From Symbiodinium natans (taxonomy: Eukaryota; Sar; Dinophyceae; Suessiales; Symbiodiniaceae): 64,000 nt of DNA. A program made the translations under genes and the position numbers. Every line of letters begins with the position of its first letter. The first letter of the stretch is position 1. The DNA is taken from contig CAJNDS010002179.1 in the NCBI GenBank assembly GCA_905221605.1, positions 920,001 to 984,000 of the forward strand, read 5' to 3'. This document shows, piece by piece, positions 1-11,200 of this stretch. The notes under the pieces are model-generated. The model was not told the origin of the DNA. It ran no database searches and was given only the letters and a program-made list of their open reading frames with translations.

Positions 1-897
1 GGTAGAGGAGGTAGAGGAGGTGGAGGAGGTCCAGCTGGTGGTCGTAAAGCTGGAGCTGCTGGTGCTCGAGCTGATGCTTGTGGATGTGGTGGTCGTCTGA
101 GAGGAAGTGGTTGCGGAGCTTGAACTTGTGATGGTTGTCGACTCGATTGTTGAGGTGGATGATGTCTCGGACACCGTGGTAGTTCTTGTCATCGTGGCAG
201 TGCTGGAGATCGTTGCAGTGGTCGTCGAGACGGAGGTTGTGGCGGTGCCGGTTGAGCTTGTCGTAGCCGTCGAAGTGGCCGAAGTGCTCGTGGAGCTTGT
301 TCTCGTTGCACTTGTGCTTGTCGTCTCTGTGGCAGATGTGGTGCTGGTCGAGCTCGTCTCGGTTGAGGTGGCGCTGCGAGAAGTTGAGCTTGTTGTGGAG
401 GTCGCTGTGGCAGTAAGTGTCTCGGTGGTTTGTGTGATCGAGGAGGTCGTCTGCGTGGTGATGGTGATGGTGATGCTCGTCGCTGTCTGCGTACTTGTCG
501 TCTGCGTACTCGAGGTGATGGTGGCCGAGGTGCTCGTAGTCTCGGTCACCGTGGTTGCCGTCACCGTCGTGACCAAGTTGCAGACAACCTGCATGGTGGT
601 GCCGTCACAGCCGTAGGCGAAGATGTTGCTGTTCCACCAGAGGGTCGTCTCTGTGGATTGCGTCCAGCAACTTGTGGCGGGTGCACCGAAGCCGGATGGC
701 CCCGCCGACACTCCACCGTACGTGTATCCGAGCGTCGTGGCCGCAGCACTGCAGGCACTTTCACTGCCAACGCCGACATGTGTGGCTGCTCCGAATGGAG
801 GGCTGCAGAAGCAACCGCTTATGATCTCTTGCGCACGCCCTGCCGCGATCAACGCCGCGAAAAGCTGCCACATGCACCGCTCAAGCAGCCGCAGCAT
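1..897 (-). CDS. Secreted Ser/Thr-rich mucin-like protein, 3' end beyond the window
   Basis: An open frame of 299 codons runs from the ATG at 897-895 to base 1 without a stop and continues past the window edge. The first ~22 residues look like a signal peptide (MLRLLERCMWQLFAALIAAG, then RAQ). A cysteine-containing region of about 90 residues follows (motifs CFCSPPF, SCWTQ, FAYGCDG, VVCNL). From residue ~110 onward it is almost only Thr, Ser and Ala, typical of a heavily O-glycosylated stalk. It is probably secreted or surface-bound. The role is unknown: cell-wall, thecal or trichocyst protein are possibilities only. No intron is needed in the visible part. It lies about 300 bases downstream of the kinase exons on the same strand. 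Confidence 0.75.
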   Translation of the reverse strand, partial: MLRLLERCMWQLFAALIAAGRAQEIISGCFCSPPFGAATHVGVGSESACSAAATTLGYTYGGVSAGPSGFGAPATSCWTQSTETTLWWNSNIFAYGCDGTTMQVVCNLVTTVTATTVTETTSTSATITSSTQTTSTQTATSITITITTQTTSSITQTTETLTATATSTTSSTSRSATSTETSSTSTTSATETTSTSATRTSSTSTSATSTATTSSTGTATTSVSTTTATISSTATMTRTTTVSETSSTSTIESTTITSSSSATTSSQTTTTSTSISSSTSSSSFTTTSWTSSTSSTSST

Positions 898-1134
898 GCT
901 GTTGTTGACTTTAACAGGTTGCAGTCCAAAGCCCTGTTGAATCTGCAAAGACCTTCATGAAGACACAGCGCTGTTGCATTACAGGATTCTTGAAGTGAAC
1001 AAGGCAACACACGCGTGTTTTAAACAGCAAGACCGCCGCCCTTCTCAAATGCTTGAGCCACGCCATTGGAAGGGTGTCTTTGAGTGCTTCGCCTCTTGTC
1101 AGGAAATTCAAGCTCAGCAGGCAGCTCCCGTAAA

Positions 1135-3680
1135 CCCTAAACCCTAAAACCTAAACCCTAAACCCTGAACCCTTCTTCCCCTCTCTCCCACCTCAGTGCG
1201 GAACCCTCAAGCCGGCCGAAGCGCTTGAGGTAGGCGCGCAGATCCATGTCCTCTCCACAACAACGGGTTTAGGGCCCTTAGGGCTTAGGGTGCAGGGCCT
1301 TTAGGGCTTCAGGGTTTTGAGGCTCTGCCTTCGTCCTCAAAAAGCGCAAAAGCCATGCAAAGAGCGCGAAGCGGCCACTGTCAGACCCTAAACCCTAAAC
1401 CCTAAACCCTAAAACCCTAAACCCTAAATCCTAAACCCTAAACCCTAAACCCTAAACCCTAGTCGCAACATTCTGCAACATGTTCAAACACCCGACTCTC
1501 GGTCCAAGCATTCGAAGACCAAGTAAATACTCGACCAGCTGTTGCACCTGTTAAGACTGATAAGACTGGGGTTTAGGGTTTAGGGTTTAGGGTTTTAGGG
1601 TTTAGGGTTTAGGATTTCGGGTTTAGGGTTGACTGGGGGGGGGGGGGGGGGGCATGCCGGGTGACTTGGGCCGAGACGTTCAACTGTAAGTGAGGTATTC
1701 TATGTGATGGATGGAAAATTGATTAAATATCTTAAAACCTATATATATACATATGTGTGTAATTGTGTATAAATATCATAACATTGTCATGCATCATATA
1801 TACCTATATATCTCGAAAACGACATGGGTTCCGGGTTCCTTTGAAGGCTAGAAGTTCGGTTCGGGGTCTGAGGTGGCGCGTGATTGTTCGTGGCTGCGAC
1901 ATGCAACTTTCCCAGCGGCAGTTCATGGCCTGGGCAGATTAGGGCAAGTCTTGCCTCTGCCTTGCGCTCACAAAAAGCAAGGCCCCGAAACCCAAGCCAA
2001 GAGAACATATGCTGGACAAGCCGCACGTCCAGGAGCCTGATTACGTTCTCGTGGTTCAGAGACTGGCACCAAGGGCTTGGAAGTGTCAGCAGCAAGACAG
2101 ATTCCACATCTCGCACGCGCGTGGTCCCGAAGCGAAGAATGAGTGTCCAGCTAACTAGGGCCCGCAGGACTCGGGAGCGTTGAGGGTTTAGGGTTTCATA
2201 GGTTGGGATGTTCCCCTTTATACGAACGGTCCTTTGTAGGGATTCTCATAGTGGGTACTACAATCCCAATGAAGGACTGTTAGTATAAGGGGGAATATCC
2301 CAAGTTGAAGGCTTAGTGTCCGGGACTCTGTCTCTGTCGATCCCTAAGCCCTAAACCCTAAACCCTAAACCTAAACCCTAAACCCTTAACTCTCTGACAC
2401 CGGGGGCCTTCAGCAAGGCAATCTCCCGGAGAGCCACGGCCGGGACGCCGTCCTTTCAGGCTCCGGGGGGTTGAAAGGACCCTGCCTCAACTCACCCGAC
2501 TCTTGTGGCTTACAGATACCCTAAACCCTAAACCCCAAACCCTAAACCCCAAACCCTAAACCCGAAGCCCTCAGAGAACTCGAATGCGAGGTGCTGAGAT
2601 TTTTTGGATCTTCTTGGGGGTTCTTTAGCCATCTGGGGCCCCCATCCAGAATGAGCTCAGGGGCAATGGCCAGATCCGGGTTGCTCGTCCGCCCTAGATT
2701 AAAAGGGTACCCCTTATATACCCCTTATATGGTTCAGCGTCGGGCGTTCCCGCCCCCCCCCCCCCCCCCCCCCCCCCCATGGTATCCCCCCCCCCCCCAA
2801 GTCTACTCTACGGTCCCTAAACCCTAAACCCTAAACCCTAAACCCTAAACCCTAAAACCTAAACCCTAAGTCTTAAACCTTAAACCCTAAACCCTAAAAC
2901 CCTGAACCCTAAACCCTAACCCTAAAACCAACCCCCAACCACACCACAGGGGGGGGGGGGGTATCATCTTAGTACCCCATCCGCGGGGAAAACCCTAAAC
3001 CCTAAACCCTAAACCCTAAACCCTAAACCCTAAACCCTAAACCCTAAAACCCTAAAACCCTAAAACCCTAAACCCTAAACCCTAAAACCCTAAAACCAAC
3101 CCCCAACCACACCACAGGGGGGGGGGGGGATACCATGGGGGGGGGGGGGGGGTAGGGGGGGGGGGGCCCGCCGGGGCTGAACCATATATACCCCTTATAT
3201 ACCCCTTATATACCCCTTATATACCCCTTATATACCCCTTATATACCCCTTATATACCCCTTATATACCCCTTATATACCCCTTATATACCCCTTATATA
3301 CCCTATACAAATTAAGGGCCCATACATCAGAACCCTTTAAAGGAGGTTAGGGACCACATTAAGGGCCTTGAAACTACCCTGCGAATCTGAACTGGCACTG
3401 ATCGCCTGAAGCCTAGACCTATACTTGCTTGCACCCGGACTGCGCTCTTGGTGTGTCGGCCACATACCCACCTTGCTTTTGTGAACAGGGGTTGCAGGGC
3501 AAAAAAACGCCCTGACCCATCAGCTGCTGCAATGTCTGCAACCGGGGACTGCTTGAAACCAACCCTAAACCCTAAACCCTAAACCCTAAACCCTAAGCCG
3601 TAAGCCCTAAACCCTACGTAAACCCTAAACCCCTTAGAAGTAACCCCCAAACCCCAAACCCTAAACCCTGAACCCTAAAC
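1135..3680. repeat. Interspersed TTTAGGG/CCCTAAA arrays, left end
   Basis: Short arrays of the telomere-type heptamer alternate in orientation (1136-1165, 1385-1462, 1568-1625, 2340-2390, 2817-2930, 2990-3090, 3562-3680). They lie in the introns of the kinase gene. CTAAAAC and CCCAAAC variants are frequent. Confidence 0.95.
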
Positions 3681-4266
3681 CCAGCAATGCTCCTCATGCA
3701 GCAGCCGGATGCGCTTGATGGCCACCTTCCCGTGGCAGCTTCAACCCTAGCTCTTGTTTAGGGTTTAGGGTTTAGGGTTGAGGGTTGAGGGTTTAGGGTT
3801 TAGGGTTCAGGGTTTAGGGTTTAGGGTTAGGGTTGGGAGCTGGAAAGCACTTCGCCCATCTTCGACGCTCACGCTCACCAAGGCAGCCAAGGATTCAATG
3901 TCCATCGAAGTTTTAAAGAAAGACACCACTTTGGGTGCAGTTGGATTTCAAGAGCATAATTTGTTTTTCGGGCTACTCAGTGTTCCACGCTGAGCTTGAA
4001 GTACTTGTTCATGGTGTAGAACTCAAGCATTTGGGGGTTCACGAAAGAAGGGACCCCCAATGTTGATCTCCAAAATAGTCCCATCTAAACCCTAAAACCT
4101 AAACCCTAAACCCTCAACCCTCATCCCTAACCCTAAACCCTAAACCCTAAACCCTAAACCCTAAACCCTAAACCCTAAACCTCCATCTAAGCCCTCAAAG
4201 GCCCCACCTCCTCGTGCGGGTTGTCCCTAGGCCGCGCGCGGGTCACGGTGCCGTAGGTGCCCTCAC
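1205..4266 (-). CDS. CDK-type Ser/Thr protein kinase, N-lobe exons
   Basis: Short minus-strand exons join in phase into the N-lobe of a CMGC/CDK kinase. They are 4266-4208 (glycine loop GEGTYGTV), possibly a 17-nt micro-exon 4021-4005, 3738-3693 (GKVAIKRIRLL, with the ATP-binding Lys), 2452-2408 (DGVPAVALREIALLK, matching the PSTAIRE helix), 2062-2013 (LNHENVIRLLDV), 1538-1505 (IYLVFECL, hinge) and 1250-1205 (DMDLRAYLKRFGRL). Donors are GT, GA and GC; acceptors are AG-G in some and AG-C/T in others. CDKs phosphorylate Ser/Thr and usually need a cyclin. The catalytic HRD loop, DFG motif and the rest of the C-lobe were not found between 1205 and the next gene at 897. Possible 5' coding sequence lies near 4490-4420 (GKANTTSSHGPKSEKS). 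Family call is good; the exon ends with non-G acceptors are less sure. Confidence 0.7.
3186..3306. repeat. 11-bp satellite CCCCTTATATA
   Basis: About eleven head-to-tail copies of CCCCTTATATA with almost no variation. Two further units occur at 2708-2733. The array lies in the kinase-gene intron beside C and G homopolymers. Confidence 0.95.
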
Positions 4267-4278
4267 CTGAGCGCACGC

Positions 4279-4388
4279 AGGGTTTAGGGTTTAGGGTTTA
4301 GGGTTTAGGGTTTAGGGTTTAGGGTTTAGGGTTTAGGGTTTAGGGTTTAGGGTTTAGGGTTTAGGGTTTAGGGTTTAGGGTTTAGGGT
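4279..4388. repeat. TTTAGGG array, ~15 units
   Basis: Perfect heptamer array just upstream (on the minus strand) of the kinase glycine-loop exon. A CCCTAAA array of opposite orientation lies at 4082-4178. Confidence 0.97.
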
Positions 4389-4764
4389 AACTCCAGAACC
4401 CTAAACCCTTCGGGACATCAGACTTTTCGGATTTCGGACCATGGCTGCTGGTCGTGTTTGCTTTGCCCGGCTTCAGTATTCTTTCGCTGGCGGCGTAGTT
4501 TCGACTCTCGCGCTAGCTAGCACACAGGCGGCGTAGTTTAGGGTCTTGGGGTTAGGGCTTCGGGTTTAAGGCTTGGGGTCCTGGACATCCGCGAGGTCCA
4601 TTTAGGACGCGCACCGGAGTTGGAAGCGCAGCGGATTTGATGGCCATCCGACGACGGCGATCGCAACAGCCGCGCAACACTTCACGAAGCCATCCTCCTT
4701 GATGATATTTTGAAGCATCAGCGATCCCAGCACAAGGGCATCAAAAGCCCAAACTACCACAAAA

Positions 4765-4848
4765 GGCCGAACCTTGCAACACCATGCCGACGAGTTGCCC
4801 AGCTTATCCATCATGATGTATAGCTCCGCAACATCTGGATGCAAGTCT
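4765..4848 (-). CDS. Possible isolated exon, unknown protein
   Basis: A minus-strand frame reads EDLHPDVAELYIMMDKLGNS and ends CCK before a GT donor. It follows an AG-G acceptor near 4848 and stays open to about 4602. It could be an upstream exon of the kinase gene or part of another gene. No family recognised; coordinates are approximate. Confidence 0.3.
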
Positions 4849-5839
4849 TCCTGTCTTCTTGCCGTTGAAAAAGCTAGGTGCGGGTGAGTGGGGTGGGTGC
4901 GTGTGGGGTGGCTGGGTGTGGGGGTGCTTCGGGTGCGGGGCTGCGCGCGGGCAGGTGCACAAGCCACCCCCACGCAATTCCGCCACAAATGCTCAGCAGC
5001 TTAGCACTGACGCCTGGCTCGCATGCGCAGGTTGAGGGCTCTGCCCTCAACCCAGAAACACCACATGTCACCACATGCCCCGGCGCCTCTGCACGACCTT
5101 CCTGGGGCAAGGGCCAAGATCGTGACTCAAGGAACCTACAGTACGGGCCCTGAGTTTGCTGTCTCTCGAAACAAATGCCATGCGTGGGTTGACCGAATCA
5201 TGGGGGCCTCTTTTGGTCTAAAATATGCGGCCAATTGAGATGATCCCGTACAAAGGTATAGGGCATGCAAAAGCGGGGTTCGGAGTTCAGGTGAACTTAA
5301 CAACCCTACTCTTCAAAGCACCCCTCGCACCACCCCCCGCTCCCGCAATTCAACCAAAACAAATGCCACCCCACCAAACCGACAAAGCTGCTTATCTGTC
5401 TCTTGACCGAGAGGCCTGGCTGAAACAGCATAAGAAAGTCCAGGCTCGATTGTCCCCAAAAAAAACATTTCCACGAAGCCAACGGTACTCCAGATCCCCC
5501 CATTCCGGCAGGGCTCTCACCCTAAACCCTGCATCACCTCTTACAGGTGAACAAAAAGTTCAAGGCCTAAGAATCAAACGAAGGCAGGGACGGGAGATTA
5601 GGGCTTGAAGCCAGACATGGGCAACATACCCTGCCACTCTCAGCTGCATGAAACCGGCCTCGTTGCTCATGGCTTCCTCTGGCTCGCGCACGGGGACTTT
5701 GGGGCAATAGTACCCTTGAGCGCTGCCGGGCGGCGGTCACAGGCAAAAGACACTCACAGGCTGTCGGGTTGACACCTGACGGAGTTCCACGGCCCCGGAT
5801 GCCTGCCTCTGCTGGCGACACTTGCAATTAATGGCCTGG

Positions 5840-6034
5840 GTTTAGGGCTTAGGGCTTAGGGCTTAGGGTCTAGGGTCTAGGGTTTCGGGTTTAGGGTTTA
5901 GGGTTTAGGGTTTAGGGTTTTAGGGTTTAGGGTTTAGGGTTTAGGGTTTAGGGTTTAGGGTTTAGGGTTTAGGGTTTAGGGTTTAGGGTTTAGGGTTTAG
6001 GGTTTAGGGTTTAGGGTTTAGGGTTTAGGGTTTG
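5840..6034. repeat. TTTAGGG array with variant edge
   Basis: CTTAGGG and CTAGGGT variants at 5840-5888 pass into about twenty perfect units. The array lies between the kinase and ankyrin genes. Confidence 0.97.
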
Positions 6035-6439
6035 GGGGTCCTTAAAAGGCACGGGTTCTAAAGAGGCCGGCGATGCCGAAGCCTAAACCCGCAACTTTAC
6101 AGGATCCCCAACCAAGGCAGAATATCTCTTCGGAGTCCACCCACGAATGTCCATGGTGAGAAAGCTTAGGTGGGGTTGAGGGTTTAGGGTTTAGGGTTTC
6201 GGGTTTAGGGTTTAGGGTTTAGGGTTGGATGGTTGAGGAGATGGTGTGCCTCCCAACAACGAAAGTGAGCTGCTCGGCCAGGGTTATCTTGGCAATCACC
6301 TAAAGACAAACTGAACCCGCGGAACGCCCAGGCCCCCCTTAGATCTATTGTTGTTCAAAAAAGATTGCTTAGTTTTTAATTATTTTAATCTTCCTGAAAG
6401 GACAGACATACTAATGCCTAAGCCTGTAGGCTGCTGAGC

Positions 6440-7870
6440 TCAAGGAGGCTGCGCATTTGGAGCTGCGGCGGCCTTGTCCGACGCGGTACCGAGCCCATCG
6501 GTTAAAACGGAAGGCGGTTGGCCGAGATTGCTGGCCTCTGAACCCTCTGAACCGGCCTGCAGCAGCCGCACGACGCTGTCGTGGCCCTTCTGAGATGCCA
6601 TCCACAAAGCCGTGAGCCCACGGCTGTCCCTCTCCTCCTTGCGAGCCCCGGCCTCCAGCAAGAGCTGTACAATGGCCACGTGGCCTTGTGCGGATGCGAC
6701 CTGAAGAGGCGTCAACCCCGCATGGGCACGATGGTCCCTATCAGCACGGGCCTCCAGCAAGGTGCGCACGGTTTCCACCTCACCATACTGGGCTGCGGCG
6801 CAAAGAGGCGTCAGTCCCAGTCTGTCGCTCTGGTCCTTGTCGGCAGCTGCCTCCAAGAGAAGACGTACAACAGCCACCTGCAGGGCAGACTGGCGCATCT
6901 ACAGCCTACAGCCACTGCCTTTCGATGCCTCCGGAGGCATCTGGGGCCTTACCGCATCTTGTGCCATCTCAGCGCTGCTGTGATACGAGTCAGGCGGGTC
7001 AGGATCACAACAAAACACAGGCAGCAAGGGGAAAACAAACCTTGGGGGCCTTAGTGTCGCTACACAACAGCATGACACAGCACCTGGCCATACGCGGAGG
7101 CGATGGGAAGAATGGGCATCAAGCCAAGAGTCGCGCTCTGGCCATTGGCCGCCTTTGGCGGCAGCAGCAGGCGCACAGTCTCCAGGTGACCCCTCTGCGA
7201 GGCCATGTGCAGAGGTGTCAGGCCAAGCGAGTTGCTCGAGCTGTCAGCCTTGGCTTCGAGGAGCAAGCGCACCACCTCCACCAGGCCATGGGCAGAGGCT
7301 GCATGCAGAGGTGTATCCCCCTCACAGTTCCCTTGCGAAGTGCGGGCGCCAGCTTCCAGCAAGAGGCGCACCACTTCCGCGTGGCCCCCCCGAGAGGCGG
7401 CAAAGAGGGGACTCGACTCTGGCTCCAAGTTCGGATCTTGGGGTCGTTGGAGGATGCCTTCCACTTCCCCAGCAGAACCTGTGTCGGCGGCCAGCATCAG
7501 TTCCGCCACCTCTTCTTGGGAGGCGCTGGCGAAGGGCAGCAAGACCAGCTGCAGGCTGCTTGGAGCAGTGTGCAGCTCCTGGCTGGATGCTACAATCAAG
7601 GTTGATACCTTTCTGGTCATGTCTACGGCGAACCTGCACACACATGTATACACTTGAAGGCTGACCACGCAATCAGAACATGTCCATGATCAAGAACAGC
7701 CGAGGATCTACGTCGTCCTCCAGGTTGAGGCCATTGTGATGGAGCCGCTGACGGAAGCGCGGCAGCCCGCAAAGCGGTTGCAAGCTGCGCTTCAGGGCAC
7801 GCACGTTGCTGAGCTGCTCCGCCGGGAAAGATGCCAGCTCGTCACCCGAGATCCGCCAAACACGCAGCAT
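6440..7870 (-). CDS. Ubiquitin-like plus ankyrin-repeat protein
   Basis: Three exons (7870-7709, 7578-7084, 6877-6440) give a 364-residue protein. Residues 1-70 are a ubiquitin-like N-terminus of the kind that opens many dinoflagellate ankyrin proteins (MLRVWRISGDELASFP, then LPRFRQRL, then LQLVLLPF). About seven ankyrin repeats follow from residue ~100 to ~335, with TPLHAAS and VVRLLLEAGA signatures. The third and fourth repeats are degenerate (LLLPPKAANG, LMPILPIAS). The tail is short and Ala/Pro-rich. Intron 1 (130 nt) has a GA donor; intron 2 (206 nt) has GT; both acceptors are AG-G. CAGGTG occurs at both borders of intron 2. The start is fixed by the family-typical opening. Probable protein-protein interaction; partner unknown. 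Confidence 0.88.
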
Positions 7871-8288
7871 CCTCCCCCAAACGGGAGGGGGGTGCTGAGT
7901 TCCCGGAAGTTACGGGTGTGGAGGTGGGGCTCGGCCTAAATCCCTCCTTGAAGCCGGACGCACATCGGCCCAGGGCACACTAGGATACTACACTAGGCAG
8001 TCGCGAGGGGGCGACCGAAAAACTGTGAAGCCAAATGACTGCGAAAAAAGCCATAGTAGAACGGCTGGAGAATCGGGTCTTTGCGCCTCAAGCTGTAGCC
8101 CTAAACCCTAAACCCTAAACCCTTGCGGAGGGTCTTTGGCTATTTGGGGCTTACAGAGCTGGGAGTGCTGATCAATCCTGGAAGGCGACGCAGCACTTGG
8201 ATCGGCGGTTTAGGGTAGGGGGGGGGGGGATTAGCGTTTAGGGTTTAGGTTTCGGGGTCTAGGGTCTAGGGCTGACTGGGCGCGCTTC

Positions 8289-11200
8289 CTTTTCAAGGGA
8301 ACGTCTGCCCTTGTCCGTCATGCACTCCGCCACTACTTTTTGCTGAAGAACCCCCCCCAAATTCAACCAATAGGAACATACTCTTTCTTATAAGGGCAAT
8401 ATACGCATTATCATCTTCTAAATGAAAAAATGGCCGATATCCGTGTAAGGGCAATATAGGGATTGTCATCTTCTAAGATAGAAATGGAAGATCTTCTTCC
8501 TTGTAGGGGCAATATAGGGAGTCTTTTCTTCTGGTTTTCTTGGGGGGTTCTTGAGCACATAGTAGGCCAGCTCCGACCCACGAACCACCACTATGGGACC
8601 CAGGGCCCCTGGAACCCGTAAAGCCGCGCCGGTCTAGGGTTTAGGGTTTAGGGTTTTGGGCTTAGGGCTAGAAACTCTTGGCACAGGTGCAAGACCCGAA
8701 AAGAACTGGGGGAGTTCTGGGGGAGTTTCGATGGGACTTATTATCCCATCGGCTCCCGAACCCAAAACACAAACCTTCACCAAAAAACTTGTCGAGCTAA
8801 GCCTACCTCCGGCCCGAGTCTAAGGCCCGGCGCCGGACTGGCGCAGTTTTGCACGGCCGGATTTAAAAGGTTGAAAAGGGCCTCAAGGCCTTTAGGGCTT
8901 GGGGCTTTAGGAATAGAGAGGGCTTCGGCGTTCAGATGACCAGATCCCGGCGGCTCATGATGCTTCGAAGAGCATCCATGTGCTTCTCGGACGCAGGGGC
9001 CGTCAGGCAGTGATTCATGACCTTGGGATTCTGGGTTTAGGGTTAAGGGTTTAGGGTTTAGGGGTGCGAACTGCGAGGCTTTACTGCCATCCACAACTTC
9101 TACTAGCTTCTACTATACCGGAAGCTATCTGGCATCGACGTAGTTTGTGGTGAAAGCCAACACAACCGACGATACCCGACAACTGCACAAAGCTTTAGGG
9201 CTCAGAGTCTGGGGATTCGTTGGGCGAACTATTTTGTAACCTCCTAGGTAGCATTAGGGGGACCCTTAAAAAGGGACCTTATTCAGAGGGTCTATATCCC
9301 CAAGGGTCCCTCTGATCCTATCCCCGATAACCCTTTGAAGCCTAGGGGCCTGTGGGATTTAGTAAACCCTAAACCCACCCACATGGTTGCCCGAGGCTCC
9401 CCAAAGGTCTCCGTGGCCCCCTCGTGGCGCGAAGTGCCGCCCTCCTGGGCCAAGTCCAGGGTCTAGGCGGGTGCTTGGAGGCTCACGGGCAGTTCTAAGT
9501 GAGGTTGTAAGTAAGGTAACCTAATATGATAAACTCAACTGAGAGTACTATTTGGGTAAAAATCACCCTCAATGGAGTTTTTAAGCAGAATTACGATTCT
9601 TAGAACCCTACATGAAACTCCCCCATTGCAGCACCCTGACGCTCTCCTGCTCCCCTGGCAGAGCCCAGTACATCCAGTCGAGGCCTGTTCGATTCAGGCT
9701 CAGGATTTAGGGTTTAGGGTTCAGGGGTTTGGGGTTCAGGGTTTGGGGTTTAGGGTTCAGGGTTTAGGCACGCACTTAAGCCTTAGGGTTTAGGGCTAGG
9801 GTTTAGGTCACGCAAGACCTGAGCGAGTTCGTACCGCAGACGCAAGCCCACAACATTGGCCACTGGCCTTGAAGGCAAAGCAAGAATCCGATTTAAGGGT
9901 CCCTTCCAGGGGTCCCTCCTTATACCCCGTAACCGACATTAGCACCAGCCACAGAAACACATGGCCGCAACCTCAAGACAAAGCCAGTGCCGCCTCCGTC
10001 ATGGGCCAGAGGGCCATCCTGCACTACTCTCAATTCAACATGCAAGAGGTGTGAGAAGGAGGGCGGTGACATCATAAAATCTTCACTGGGAGGTTCATTA
10101 GGGTAGTTATAAGTAGGGGTACAAGTACCTTAAGTGGGGTTGTAAGTATATTTCCCAGCTTTAGCATCCCCATCCAGAGCCCTCACAAGATCAGCGTGCT
10201 CCTCTGCGCGCTAGGGATCCCTTGCTTCCTTATCTAAAATGATGTTCCCCCTTACTTAATTGTTATTATAGAATCCCCTATTAGAATCCCCATAAAAGAC
10301 CTGGACCTTACAAAAGGGTCGGGCACAGCCTCCACCACATACCTGCTGAACTTCTCCCACCACAGGGCGTCGTTGGGGTCTGAAGCGCGGCTGGGGTGGG
10401 GGTTTAGTTTAGGGTCCACAGGGCTTGTTGGGTCTGGGGTTTGTTCAGTGACCTGATGGGGGCCGACACACCCCCGAAGAAGTGTAGGACTCAGGGCTGT
10501 TGAGGGCTGGGGGAGGGAGGGGGTGGGGCTCCGAAAACAGCCCCAGAACCGACGCACGCATGTACATACATATATATATATATATATATACATATTATAT
10601 ATATATATACATATTTACATATGTACATATGTATATATATATATATATGCATGCACCATATATATATATATATATATATGTATGTGTACATGTGTATGTA
10701 TATGTGTGTATGCATGTATATATGTATATGTATATGTATACGTATAGGTATATGTGTGTGCGTGTGTGTGTGTGTGTGTGTTTGTTTGTGTTTGTTTGTG
10801 TTTGTTAATGTATACACAAACATATATCTGTATAATGGTAAATGCGAATGAAAAAGTATGCGCAGCATGTACTGTCACATGCACACATATTTTGCGTGGC
10901 ATCTACACATAGTCACACACACACACAGTTTCATATACATATATGTATATATATATATATATGTGTGTGTGTGCGTATTTGCTTATTTATGTACACAAAT
11001 CTACAAAAGTCATATCCAATTGGGCTCCCCAGAACCCCCCCAAGCTCTTGTGCCTCAGAATACAATTAAAAATAGAAAACACTTATGAAACCATTGAATT
11101 ATTTCGTTTGATTCACAACCCCAGAACCCCCCAAGCTCTTGTGCCGCCCGGGCCGCGGCTTTGGAAGTCATGACTCATGCCGAACTCGGTGACGAGCACG

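Noticed and set aside
107-616. Val-rich plus-strand frame of 169 codons
   Set aside because: It is the antisense shadow of the Ser/Thr-rich minus-strand gene; Val/Leu repeats arise from complementing Thr/Ser codons.
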